Below the pieces are notes generated by a model, which was not told the DNA's origin, did no database searches, and worked only from the letters and a program-made list of their open reading frames with translations. Of a stretch of 33,905 bases of DNA, positions 23,210 through 30,571 are shown one piece after another. The position numbers and the translations under genes are program-made. Source of the stretch: a virus. The stretch spans positions 1-33,905 of the IMG/VR virus record IMGVR_UViG_3300010885_059158; one strand, 5' to 3'. Positions within the stretch are counted from its first letter, which is position 1; every line of letters starts with the position of its first letter.

Positions 23210-25024
23210 ATGTTCTGGTCTAATGCCATCATACCTAAAAAGTATACACTAACAAATAATCTTACTGCTTTTTATAACTTTGATGGTAGCTTAAATGCTA
23301 GTAATGGTGTTAATCTTACGTTAATAGATCCCGCTCTTTATGCCAAATGGACTACAAAAGGTAAAATAATATCAGCTTTATATTTACCTCTTTCATCAAG
23401 TTATTATCAAGGTGTTTATAACTCTACAAATCTTTGGACATTAACTGGTGAGCCTGGAACAAACTTTACTATACCTAGTTTTAGTGTGTCGTTTTTTTAT
23501 CAAACCACTTCTATACAGCCAAGTTTACAAAATGTAAGAAACGCAAACCGTATTTTATTTGGATCAAAATACGGATCAATGTCTTTTTCTGTATTTTTAA
23601 GCCCGAAATTGGAGTTTGCTTGTCATATAGGAAATGAAGTTACTGGAGGATATAATTATTATTCAGAAACTGCTTCGTCAGTTTATGGTTATTACACTGG
23701 AACAACTCTCTATACAGCCGTTACTGCTTTAACAGGTGATTGGAATCACGTTGCCGTAACCCATAGTCGAGGTACACATACCTTAAAGATGTATATAAAC
23801 GGTAATTTAGAAGGTTCAATAAAAGGTACATATTCCCCCACTGGAGGAACAAGTGGTAGTGTAGCTCGTACCGATTTTCCGGGGTATTCAGTTGGAGGCT
23901 CTTCAACTGGAGGAGGAACCGAAAACGGACAGACTGGATTCTTTGATGCATTAGGTATATGGCAAAGAGAATTAGCTGATAGAGAAATTAGTACCCTCTA
24001 TAATAGTGGTAGCGGAAGACAGTTCCCTTCATACGGTGATGTGTGGACTAATAAAGATTCTACTAGAGCATGGAGCGGTATAGCAATGTCTTCAGATGGA
24101 TCAAGACAAACGGCAGTTGTAAATGGAGGCAATATCTATGTTTCTTCTGATTACGGTGATACATGGACCCCGGTTGTGGTAAGTAACTCTAATAATGTAT
24201 GGAGAGGTATAGCAATGTCCTCGGACGGATCAATACAAACAGCAGTTTCGTACGGGCATTACACCCCCGCATCTTCTAAACCTCCTCCTGGAACTCCTGC
24301 TATTCTAGGAGGTGCAGTATATGTTTCTACCGATTACGGTAATACATGGAGAGCTGTTACATCAACCACCAGCGGTTCTAGGACTTACTTTACTAGTGTA
24401 GCAATGTCTTCAGACGGACGCATACAGACAGTTTGTACTGATGATAGTAATGAAGTGTTTATTTCTACCGATTACGGTAATACATGGAATCCGATCTCGG
24501 GAAATGGCTTCTCTGGTGGAACTGGTGCTAAACTTTTAGCAATGTCTTCAGACGGACGCATACATTTAGGTACTGGCCACGCGTACACAAATATTTCTTA
24601 CGATTACGGTAATACATGGGTCCAACTTTATCAGGTAGGTTGGCCACAAAATAAAATTGCACCTAATGGTCGGTCAGTAGCAATGTCATCAACCGGTAAA
24701 ATACAAGCAATAATTTCACTAAATACTAATCTAATATTTATTTCTACTGATTTTGGAGTAACGTGGTATGACAAAACATCGACTTCCCAAGTATTTAATA
24801 ATATAGCAATGTCATCAGATGGACGTATAATGACGGCTACAACAACTGGTGGTCAAATATATATTTCTTACGATTACGGTAATAATTGGGGTGCTAGAGC
24901 AGGAGTAGCAAATTGGAATAGAATAGCAATGTCTTCAGACGGTAGTAAGCAAACAGCAAGTCGATCTGATAGTTCATTAGCTACTTCTAATTTTAATTTA
25001 GATCCTTCTTTGTATATTATTTAA
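23210..25024 (+). CDS. Receptor-binding candidate: LamG lectin-like domain plus Asp-box propeller
   Basis: 604 residues. Residues about 16-265 are a LamG/concanavalin-like domain (LTAFYNFDGSLNASNG, FSVSFFYQTTS, GDWNHVAVTHSRG, LKMYINGNLEGSIKG, FDALGIWQRELADREI). Residues about 270-595 hold six Asp-box motifs of the S-x-D-x-G-x-x-W type (SSDYGDTW, STDYGNTW twice, SYDYGNTW, STDFGVTW, SYDYGNNW), each set with an AMSSDG segment that occurs up to seven times, as in six- or seven-bladed BNR/sialidase-like propellers. Sialidase catalytic residues are not evident, so sugar binding is likelier than hydrolysis. Last gene of the adhesin region, 9 nt after the 811-aa fibre. Confidence 0.78.
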   Translation: MFWSNAIIPKKYTLTNNLTAFYNFDGSLNASNGVNLTLIDPALYAKWTTKGKIISALYLPLSSSYYQGVYNSTNLWTLTGEPGTNFTIPSFSVSFFYQTTSIQPSLQNVRNANRILFGSKYGSMSFSVFLSPKLEFACHIGNEVTGGYNYYSETASSVYGYYTGTTLYTAVTALTGDWNHVAVTHSRGTHTLKMYINGNLEGSIKGTYSPTGGTSGSVARTDFPGYSVGGSSTGGGTENGQTGFFDALGIWQRELADREISTLYNSGSGRQFPSYGDVWTNKDSTRAWSGIAMSSDGSRQTAVVNGGNIYVSSDYGDTWTPVVVSNSNNVWRGIAMSSDGSIQTAVSYGHYTPASSKPPPGTPAILGGAVYVSTDYGNTWRAVTSTTSGSRTYFTSVAMSSDGRIQTVCTDDSNEVFISTDYGNTWNPISGNGFSGGTGAKLLAMSSDGRIHLGTGHAYTNISYDYGNTWVQLYQVGWPQNKIAPNGRSVAMSSTGKIQAIISLNTNLIFISTDFGVTWYDKTSTSQVFNNIAMSSDGRIMTATTTGGQIYISYDYGNNWGARAGVANWNRIAMSSDGSKQTASRSDSSLATSNFNLDPSLYII

Positions 25025-25028
25025 AAAG

Positions 25029-25056
25029 TTGATAGTTTAATAATATAGAGTATAAT
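25029..25056 (+). promoter_or_regulatory. Early (sigma70-like) promoter of the amidotransferase operon
   Basis: TTGATA (25029-25034), 16-bp spacer, TATAAT (25051-25056). The predicted start near 25063 coincides with the ATG of the 12-codon upstream ORF. Confidence 0.65.
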
Positions 25057-25062
25057 GTCGGT

Positions 25063-25101
25063 ATGTACTATATTTTAACTTCTACAAAGGAAGGAGGGTA
25101 A
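25063..25101 (+). promoter_or_regulatory. 12-codon upstream ORF in the leader (MYYILTSTKEGG)
   Basis: ATG at 25063, at the predicted transcription start; stop TAA at 25099-25101, four bases before the ATT start of the amidotransferase. The GGAGGG Shine-Dalgarno lies inside its last codons, so it may couple or regulate initiation at ATT. It could also be chance. Confidence 0.35.
25093..25098 (+). promoter_or_regulatory. Strong Shine-Dalgarno (GGAGGG) that decides the start
   Basis: GGAGGG (within AAGGAAGGAGGG) is 7 nt before ATT at 25106. It is the only strong Shine-Dalgarno I found before a gene in this window. Confidence 0.7.
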
Positions 25102-25105
25102 CTCT

Positions 25106-25744
25106 ATTTGCGGTATAGCTGGATCTACTAGTTTTGATAAAGCTTGGGATTTATATCAATTAAATCTTAAGCGAGGATTCTTTTCTTCCGGGTTCTTATC
25201 ATTCGATAAGAAGGGCAATATACTGATAAAAAGACAAAAAGAGAAGTTTAAGAAGAATGATTTGTTTAAAGATATAAATTACAATCTTTTAGAGCCAGTG
25301 TATTACTTGTTTCATTCCCGGGCTCCTACTAATTCAACAGAACCGTTTTCAGAAGATACCTGTCATCCTTTTAACTTTGAAAACTACTATGTTGCCCATA
25401 ATGGTATAATAACTAATTTTAATAGCTTCTCTGAAAGTCCAGAATTTATAGTTGATAGTTCTATTATACCTTTTCATTTATCGAAAAATGATGGTGACAT
25501 AAAAAAGACATTTGAAGCTTATGAAGGTTTACTTTCCTGTTGGATTTATAACCATGAAGATAGCACAGTAAAAATAGTAAAAGCAGGAAGCTCGTTATAC
25601 ATGGATGATGATAGTTTTTCATCTGTACAGTTTGATAATTCCCGTTGTATAGAAGATGACGGTAAAGTATTTTGGCTTTATCAAAATACATTATCGCAAA
25701 TTAACGGTTCAACGTTTAATTACGATAACCCTTACGAATTATGA
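25106..25744 (+). CDS. Class II glutamine amidotransferase, apparent ATT start
   Basis: 212 residues if begun at ATT 25106. The frame then reads (M)CGIAGSTSFDKAWDLYQLN, placing the catalytic Cys at position 2 as class II (Ntn) amidotransferases require. HSRAPT (70-75) and AHNG (97-100) supply the family's Arg and Asn/Gly oxyanion residues. There is no ATG, GTG or TTG between the in-frame stop at 25076-25078 and this point; the next start (TTG 25264 region) would remove the nucleophile. A strong Shine-Dalgarno sits 7 nt upstream. The domain should release ammonia from glutamine, but no synthase domain is attached, so the acceptor is unknown. Its stop overlaps the next ATG (ATGA). Confidence 0.85.
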   Translation: MCGIAGSTSFDKAWDLYQLNLKRGFFSSGFLSFDKKGNILIKRQKEKFKKNDLFKDINYNLLEPVYYLFHSRAPTNSTEPFSEDTCHPFNFENYYVAHNGIITNFNSFSESPEFIVDSSIIPFHLSKNDGDIKKTFEAYEGLLSCWIYNHEDSTVKIVKAGSSLYMDDDSFSSVQFDNSRCIEDDGKVFWLYQNTLSQINGSTFNYDNPYEL

Positions 25745-26430
25745 AACAAGTATTATTAGTAACAGCTACAAAAGCAAAAACAGAAGAAGAATTTCGAAAG
25801 AGACCAATCTATAAATCACTTCAGAAGTATTACGATTTTTATTCAAGAGAGGAGTTTGACTTTGATGTTGTAAAAGATAATAAGGAAGGTTTGTCTACTG
25901 TATATAACCGATATATAACCGATGATAATTGTGATAAGATTGTATTGTTTGTTCATGATGATCTTATTCTTGATACTCTCTTCTTAGTTGAGCATCTTAA
26001 TAAATCTCCTTATACTGTAACTGGGTTAGCTGGATCTACAGCAATTAACTTACAAGAGGATAAATGTGCTTGGCATCTAATGTCAAAAAGAGAACACTTA
26101 CGAGGAGAAGTAAAACATATTAGAGATGGTAAGATATGGACAACAGTGTTTGGAGATACTACAGGTGTTGTAACAGTATTAGATGGACTGTTTTTTGCTG
26201 TTAATGTTGAACAAATTCTAACAACACCTGCACGATTTAATGAGAAGTTTAATTTTCATCATTACGATCTAGCTTTCTGTATGGAGTGTCAAAAGCATAA
26301 TGTCAGTATGGGGGTATTACCAATTAATGTTATTCATTTTGGATTAGGTGATTCAATGCTTACAAATAATTGGGAAGATTCTAATAAGAATTTTAAAGAG
26401 ATCTATTGCAACAAAGCAAAAGGGGTATAA
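25741..26430 (+). CDS. Glycosyltransferase-like protein (StrF/GT2-like)
   Basis: 229 residues. It resembles the single-domain GT-A proteins of the StrF-like group: an acidic HDD motif after a strand (IVLFVHDDLILD, 68-77), VTGLAGSTAI, then VLDGLFFAVNVEQI, and NFHHYDLAFCMECQKHNVSM for the acceptor-side helix. The sugar donor and acceptor cannot be read from sequence; phage DNA, virion protein or host surface glycan are all possible. Its ATG overlaps the amidotransferase stop, so the two are translationally coupled and may act in one modification pathway. Confidence 0.65.
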   Translation: MKQVLLVTATKAKTEEEFRKRPIYKSLQKYYDFYSREEFDFDVVKDNKEGLSTVYNRYITDDNCDKIVLFVHDDLILDTLFLVEHLNKSPYTVTGLAGSTAINLQEDKCAWHLMSKREHLRGEVKHIRDGKIWTTVFGDTTGVVTVLDGLFFAVNVEQILTTPARFNEKFNFHHYDLAFCMECQKHNVSMGVLPINVIHFGLGDSMLTNNWEDSNKNFKEIYCNKAKGV

Positions 26431-26439
26431 GATATACAT

Positions 26440-27026
26440 ATGATTATTAATCGTGAACAACTACAGAATGTAACCGGGTGTAACTTTTATGATGGTGCTA
26501 TTTTACATCAGAGATTTGCTTATAAATTCTTTAAGAAGAATGTACGAGCATTAGGTAATATTGTTTCTTTTATTGCTCCAATGGAGGTTACAACAAACCT
26601 TATTGACCTAGAAGATGCTATTAATAACGATTTTATTTACTCAGATAACGCTATTAATTTCTTGATTAGATACCTAATATTGATCTTTATGCCGGTGTTT
26701 GTTTCCAACGCTTGTATAACGCCCAGCTTGGCTCTCTCCTTTGTACGAAGTATCTTCAGAAGGAAGGTTATGTAGATGGAGATGATATTATGGTAAAGGA
26801 AGGAGAAGAGTTTAAGAAAGCTTCAGTATCTATCGCCACAAGAGTGAATGGAGCGGTTCTTATTCATATTGGTATTAATATTGAAGCAGGAGATAAAGCA
26901 CCTTCATTTGCCTATTCAACTCATCTTAATGACGAAGCTGCAAACGCCTTTATAAACGATGCTATTAGTATGTTTAATGTTATGGCTCAAGATATCTTTG
27001 TAGCAACGAGCAAGACAATTGCGTGA
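26440..27026 (+). pseudogene. Frameshifted gene of unknown function (DUF366-like)
   Basis: The first part (26440 onward) reads MIINREQLQNVTGCNFYDGA through SDNAINFLI, then continues as implausible hydrophobic sequence to a stop at 26773-26775. The -1 frame from about 26670 reads IPNIDLYAGVCFQRLYNAQL and continues sensibly to 27026, with no own ATG or Shine-Dalgarno at the join. Inserting one G near 26668 (ATT GAG ATA CCT) restores a single ORF of about 195 residues. The pattern (YDG.ILH..FAY, LEDAINNDFIYSDNAINF, KASVSI) recalls the DUF366 family, from memory. One-base loss in the genome or assembly is likeliest; no slippery site is visible, and a TAG at 26667-26669 blocks an earlier -1 shift. 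Confidence 0.7.
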
Positions 27027-27376
27027 CAATATTTGATTATCTAGGAGATATTTTAGTAAAAAAGAAAGGGGATCTACCTGTTGAAGAGTATGTTCCCTTT
27101 CTTATTAATCGTTGGTTATCTTTTAGTTCGCCCTCAGCTGCTCTTGCTTTAAATCAAACTGTTAATTCATTTGGTAATATAGATAAGAATGTACATTATA
27201 AGTTACTTGTATCAGCGTTTCCAAAGTTTAATAGAATGCCTATGATATCTTATATTAAAAAATTAAAACAGGAGAAGACAGAAGAAGATAATAATGTTAA
27301 TTTACTTGCAAACAACTTAGAGTTGTCTCAAAGAGAGATTAAACAATTACTTGAACTTAAAGAACAAACAACATAA
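27023..27376 (+). CDS. Clamp-loader small subunit candidate (gp62-like)
   Basis: 117 residues from a GTG start that overlaps the preceding stop (GTGA). The segment EEYVPFLINRWLSFSSPSAA, followed by YKLLVSAFPKFNR and YIKKLKQ, resembles gp62 of T4-like cyanophages (PFxxNRxLS, later K-R-x-x-Y/W-x-K), and the C-terminus LANNLELSQREIKQLLEL fits the helical end. gp62 would join gp44 to load the sliding clamp, which T4 also needs for late transcription. It is shorter than T4 gp62 (187 residues). Moderate confidence; other small replication proteins are possible. Confidence 0.5.
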   Translation: MTIFDYLGDILVKKKGDLPVEEYVPFLINRWLSFSSPSAALALNQTVNSFGNIDKNVHYKLLVSAFPKFNRMPMISYIKKLKQEKTEEDNNVNLLANNLELSQREIKQLLELKEQTT

Positions 27377-27384
27377 ATTAAGTT

Positions 27385-27804
27385 ATGTATCAACAACAAG
27401 CTACAGCAGCTAGAGAGAATCAGGGCATAGCACCTGAAGATTATAAGGACCTTCCCTTACCTGAAGATTACGAAATTACACAATTACTTAGTAATGTAAT
27501 TTCAGCAGAGTATATTGATGTTGCCGATGATGGTAAGTCATTAGTTAGAAACGGTATTATATTACCTAATCAAATTGTTGATAATCGTGCTTGGAGAATA
27601 GCACGAGTGCTTTTAGCAGGTCCTGAATGTAAGCAAGTTAAGCCAGGAAATATTGTTATCTTCCCTGGTGATAGAGGCTTACAGGCTCTTAAGCGTAATG
27701 GTAAGATGATTATCTTTTTATCGGAAGATAGAATTTTTGGTATTTGCGAGGCTCTTAATGATGAGATGCCTGAACCTATAAAGACTATTAAAAAGAAAAA
27801 GTGA
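27385..27804 (+). CDS. GroES/gp31-like co-chaperonin candidate
   Basis: 139 residues. After a polar N-terminal extension (about 1-40) the order follows Cpn10: EYIDVADDGK, a candidate mobile loop VRNGIILPNQIVDNR (about 54-68), WRIARVLLAGPECKQVKPGN, IVIFPGDRG, then MIIFLSEDRIFGICEAL, which matches the GroES ending (xxIMSExDILAIVE). T4 gp31 replaces GroES so GroEL can fold capsid protein gp23, and a similar job is expected here. Longer than GroES by the N-terminal extension and a Lys-rich tail. Its last bases overlap the next gene's GTG. Confidence 0.65.
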   Translation: MYQQQATAARENQGIAPEDYKDLPLPEDYEITQLLSNVISAEYIDVADDGKSLVRNGIILPNQIVDNRAWRIARVLLAGPECKQVKPGNIVIFPGDRGLQALKRNGKMIIFLSEDRIFGICEALNDEMPEPIKTIKKKK

Positions 27805-28190
27805 GACTAGGAATTGGTGCATTAGCTCTTCTACTTCAAACCAACGTTGTTGAATTAAGATTTCGTCGACGTATTGAAAAACCAGGTTATATAGATTATA
27901 GAAGAATGCTTTGTACCAATGACCGTTTACTTTTAAATTCTCAACTCGGTAGAAACATTCTTAACTATAACCCACCGCGTGATGGTGGGTTAAAATACAA
28001 TCCTGCAGCTAAAAATCTAATACCTGTATGGGATGTGTTTATTCAAAATTATAGAATGGTAAATTGTAACGATGTCGATGTAGTTTCAGTTATTAAAACA
28101 TCTCCTGACCCAGCAGAATTCTGGAAGTACTTTAACGAGAAGCTTATACCAATGTCATCTGATCAGAAGGTGGCATTTATGAATACCTAA
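27801..28190 (+). CDS. WYL_2/SH3-barrel-like small protein
   Basis: 129 residues from a GTG start overlapping the upstream stop. NVVELRFRRRIEKPGYIDYR followed by RMLCTND and later IPVWDVFIQNYRMVNCNDVD resembles the strand pattern of WYL_2 (DUF2693) phage proteins (VxFxKxxGxxRxMxCT ... VWDxxxxxWRxxxxxxI). The family has no established function. The segment NPPRDGG is encoded by a strong 8-bp hairpin at 27969-27991. Confidence in the family is low to moderate. Confidence 0.5.
   Translation: MRLGIGALALLLQTNVVELRFRRRIEKPGYIDYRRMLCTNDRLLLNSQLGRNILNYNPPRDGGLKYNPAAKNLIPVWDVFIQNYRMVNCNDVDVVSVIKTSPDPAEFWKYFNEKLIPMSSDQKVAFMNT
27969..27991 (+). other. Intragenic hairpin
   Basis: Perfect 8-bp stem AACCCACC/GGTGGGTT with a 7-nt loop inside the WYL_2-like gene. 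It may be a by-product of the PPRDGG codons or an RNA element. Confidence 0.4.
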
Positions 28191-28192
28191 TT

Positions 28193-28570
28193 ATGTCTGT
28201 TACAAACACTTATATCGATTCTTTTCCTGGAGAGGATTTCTTTACTAGCTCTCTTCAAAGTCAGCTTGTTTTCACTTTGGGTAAAAAGGTATTAAAGCAA
28301 GGTAAATTAATAATCTTTAAACAAGCACATTTCTATATACAGCTAACAATGCTTAGTAATAAAAATGTTAGAGAAACATTTGAAATACCTATACCGTTCT
28401 TTACAGAAAGATATCCTAATGAGCGTTTAGTATTTTTTGATTACCGTATAAGAGCTCTTGCAGGTAATAATAATGAAATAAGTGAGAGATTAAAAAAGGT
28501 GTTTATAAAAAATACAACACCTGCTCAATATTATAATAAAATTTTAGAAATTAAAACATTAGCGCCATAA
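28193..28570 (+). CDS. Unknown 125-aa protein
   Basis: Mixed alpha/beta protein with a strand pair in the middle (GKLIIFKQAHFYIQLTML, then RETFEIPIPFFTERYP) and a basic C-terminal helix (ISERLKKVFIKN). Starts two bases after the preceding stop and appears to be the last gene of the operon begun at 25029. The gene and its stop run into the CATAAATA octamer of the next gene. No family is recognised; position beside replication and chaperone genes suggests an early or middle function. Confidence 0.55.
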   Translation: MSVTNTYIDSFPGEDFFTSSLQSQLVFTLGKKVLKQGKLIIFKQAHFYIQLTMLSNKNVRETFEIPIPFFTERYPNERLVFFDYRIRALAGNNNEISERLKKVFIKNTTPAQYYNKILEIKTLAP

Positions 28571-28573
28571 ATA
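28566..28573 (+). promoter_or_regulatory. Late promoter (CATAAATA)
   Basis: 16 nt before the ATG at 28582; separates the early-type operon from the late acidic gene. Confidence 0.5.
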
Positions 28574-28581
28574 ATAAACAT

Positions 28582-29397
28582 ATGACAAACTCTTTTGACT
28601 CTCTTTACGAAAACCTCATTTCTGAAATGATGCCTATTGATATTGTTCCTGGTTATTCCGGTACAGGAGAAGAAACAGAAGCAAGCTTTCCTGAGAAGGC
28701 TGTAAAGTATTCTTTAACCCCTGAGCAAACAAAAGAGGTAGCAAGTAAGGTTGTTGCAAAGCTTAGAGAGATGGGGGGTCATTCTGATAAGACATATAAA
28801 GAATTTCAAGAAGAAGATATTGCCGATGTTGTTAAAGAGGTAGCCGGTCACTCTGGTACAAATTCTAAATACGCTGCTAGAGTTATTCATACAGCTCTTA
28901 AGTCCGCCGGTATTATTACTGATGAAAGAGATGGTACAAAATTAGTTAAGTCAAAACCTTCTGAAGATGAATTAAAAGAAGTAGCTGATACAGCTGCTAG
29001 TGATGAAGGTACAGAAGAAGAAACAGTATCAGAACCTTCAGTAGAAACAACAGAAGAAGAAAATTTAGTTTATTATAAGTCTGCAGATTTTGACGTTGAT
29101 GATGCTGAACTTGAAAAGAAGTGGAATAAGATTCCTGAAGGTAACCTTGAATGGGATCAGATTGTTAAGTTAGTTGGAACATCATCTGCTTTAAAGCTAC
29201 TTGAAAAGGGTGCACTTCTTTCAACAGAAAAGGAAGAAGAAAAAGAAGAAGAAACAGACGAAGAAGGTAACCCAAGAGAGATACCTACAATCGAAACTGA
29301 TGAAGAAGACGAAGAAGGTCGTACAATAAAGAATCCTGAGAAGCTTACAAGTAACTTCAATCGTACCTTCAGCCCATTTGCTCACAGCGAAGAGTAA
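28582..29397 (+). CDS. Acidic late protein, possible internal capsid protein
   Basis: 271 residues, very acidic. The N-terminus (NSFDSLYENLISEMMP) resembles the leader of the 184-aa protein at 7880 and, in pattern, T4 capsid-targeting sequences; LISE could be a head-protease site. About 45-125 is helical and winged-helix-like (TPEQTKEVASKVVAKLREMG, KYAARVIHTALKSAGII). The remainder alternates Glu-rich disordered stretches (EEEKEEETDEEGNP) with one helical unit (LEWDQIVKLVGTSSALKLLE). It has its own late promoter, so a virion-internal or scaffold-like role is plausible, unproven. Confidence 0.6.
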   Translation: MTNSFDSLYENLISEMMPIDIVPGYSGTGEETEASFPEKAVKYSLTPEQTKEVASKVVAKLREMGGHSDKTYKEFQEEDIADVVKEVAGHSGTNSKYAARVIHTALKSAGIITDERDGTKLVKSKPSEDELKEVADTAASDEGTEEETVSEPSVETTEEENLVYYKSADFDVDDAELEKKWNKIPEGNLEWDQIVKLVGTSSALKLLEKGALLSTEKEEEKEEETDEEGNPREIPTIETDEEDEEGRTIKNPEKLTSNFNRTFSPFAHSEE

Positions 29398-29844
29398 TTA
29401 AAAGTATAAAGATTCCTCTTCGTAAGTAAGTTGTATAACTTCTATACCTAAGTCTTTACCAATCTCTATTGGTGAATATTCATCGCTAAATTTATAGCGA
29501 GTACTAAATACAACTTTCTTAATTCCATAAGCAGCAAGCGATTTCAAGCAATCGTTACACGGTGAGTGGGTTATAGCAGCAAGATAGCACTCATTTGGCT
29601 TTATCATTCTTAAAGCGTTTACTTCTGCGTGAATAACACGCTTGTGTTTTTCCTCTCTATTATTCCATTCTATTTGAACCCCAGCAGGTGCTCCATTATA
29701 ACCAATACTAGCTATAGTATGATCGTGACGTAAGAGACAGCATCCTACTTTTGTTCTAGGGTCTTCAGAACGAAGGGCTGCAACTTCAGCTAAACGGAGA
29801 GCGTACTCTTCCCAGGATATTCTATTTGTTTGTATATGTTCCAT
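29398..29844 (-). CDS. dCMP deaminase
   Basis: 148 residues with a full set of deoxycytidylate deaminase motifs: YNGAPAG (49-55) for nucleotide binding, HAEVNA (72-77) giving the zinc His and catalytic Glu, and PCNDC (95-99) giving the two zinc cysteines. It converts dCMP to dUMP for thymidylate synthesis, as T4 cd does. It is shorter than T4 cd (193 residues). Its start overlaps the end of the upstream deaminase-like gene by 23 bases, and it abuts the stop of the plus-strand acidic gene with no spacer. Confidence 0.93.
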   Translation of the reverse strand: MEHIQTNRISWEEYALRLAEVAALRSEDPRTKVGCCLLRHDHTIASIGYNGAPAGVQIEWNNREEKHKRVIHAEVNALRMIKPNECYLAAITHSPCNDCLKSLAAYGIKKVVFSTRYKFSDEYSPIEIGKDLGIEVIQLTYEEESLYF

Positions 29845-30232
29845 TATTAGTTGACCAAATAATCTCTTTAAAGCTATGATATTTAAGAAGACTGTTGCAA
29901 CTTTGACAGGGTTTGGCTAAAGCTACTTTATCGTTTCTATCATAACGAATGTTAATGAGTGTACACTTCTTTGTATCAATGTTCGTTAGACGTTTAAGTT
30001 TGAGAATAGCATTAAGTTCATAGCACGTTTGTTTTTGTTCAGAGTAATCTTCACCTGTTACTTTTGATATCTTACGATTAATAAGATTGAGGGGATGGGT
30101 TTTACTACTATTTGTCCCGGTCGATATCAGGCGTCCCTTATAGATAATAAAAGAAAAGTGTCGGCACCGTCTATCGGAGTTATACTCAACGAGAGACTGA
30201 GCTAGTTCCTCAAGTCTTTTATATTTCTTCAT
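29822..30232 (-). CDS. Second cytidine-deaminase-fold protein with CxE zinc motif
   Basis: 136 residues. FSFIIYKGRLISTGTN and KTHPLN match the N-terminal sheet of deaminases. The zinc motif is CYELNA (70-75), with Cys where dCMP deaminases have His, followed by KPCQSC (108-112). A Cys ligand is the arrangement of CDA-type cytidine deaminases. The strand LINIRYDRNDKVALAKPC precedes the second half motif as in the family. Substrate (free nucleoside, nucleotide or nucleic acid) is unknown. It overlaps the dCMP deaminase gene by 23 bases, so the two are co-expressed. Confidence 0.7.
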   Translation of the reverse strand: MKKYKRLEELAQSLVEYNSDRRCRHFSFIIYKGRLISTGTNSSKTHPLNLINRKISKVTGEDYSEQKQTCYELNAILKLKRLTNIDTKKCTLINIRYDRNDKVALAKPCQSCNSLLKYHSFKEIIWSTNNGTYTNK

Positions 30233-30260
30233 TCTCTATAGAATAAAGGCTCTTTACTAA

Positions 30261-30530
30261 TTAGTCAAGCTTTTCTTCTAAAGGAGCTGTAACAATAGTG
30301 AACTTATATAAGAGCATATCCTTAACCGCTCTTTGATTTAAATCGTTTAAATTATAAAGTAAAATATTTGAGCCTTTCTTTACTTGAAGTTCCTTTTTAC
30401 AGCTTACTATTCTTTTTCTTAAACTAACTTTACTAACTTTTTTTTCTAAATCTTTCTGCGCTTCATCCTCCGTCTTAAAAAAACCACTCCACTTTATAGT
30501 GTTATTGTGTACGGAGTAGCCATCGTCCAT
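30261..30530 (-). CDS. Unknown small basic protein
   Basis: 89 residues, Lys-rich, with a helical centre (DEAQKDLEKKVSKVSLRKRI) and a strand-helix end. The first residues MDDGYSVHNNTIKWSGFF look like a short beta hairpin. It heads the minus-strand group that contains the two deaminases, 28 nt upstream, behind an AATAAATA octamer on the minus strand. No family recognised. Confidence 0.5.
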   Translation of the reverse strand: MDDGYSVHNNTIKWSGFFKTEDEAQKDLEKKVSKVSLRKRIVSCKKELQVKKGSNILLYNLNDLNQRAVKDMLLYKFTIVTAPLEEKLD

Positions 30531-30535
30531 ATTAA

Positions 30536-30543
30536 TATTTATT
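30536..30543 (-). promoter_or_regulatory. Late promoter candidate, minus strand (AATAAATA)
   Basis: 13 nt before the ATG of the 89-aa gene; divergent from the plus-strand site at 30572. Confidence 0.4.
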
Positions 30544-30571
30544 CATTTAGTAAAATATTTGAGTAGCAAAG

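Noticed and set aside
25262-25744. Amidotransferase gene starting at TTG 25262
   Set aside because: This start removes the catalytic N-terminal Cys and the CGIAG segment that is encoded just upstream; the ATT start explains all family motifs.
26640-26780. Programmed -1 frameshift at the same place
   Set aside because: No X-XXY-YYZ slippery heptamer and no following pseudoknot could be seen, and a TAG at 26667-26669 restricts where a shift could occur. A one-base loss is simpler.
26712-27026. Separate 104-aa gene starting at TTG
   Set aside because: No Shine-Dalgarno or promoter, and the sequence upstream in the same frame (IPNIDLYAGVCFQR) already reads as protein. It is better explained as the 3' part of a frameshifted gene.
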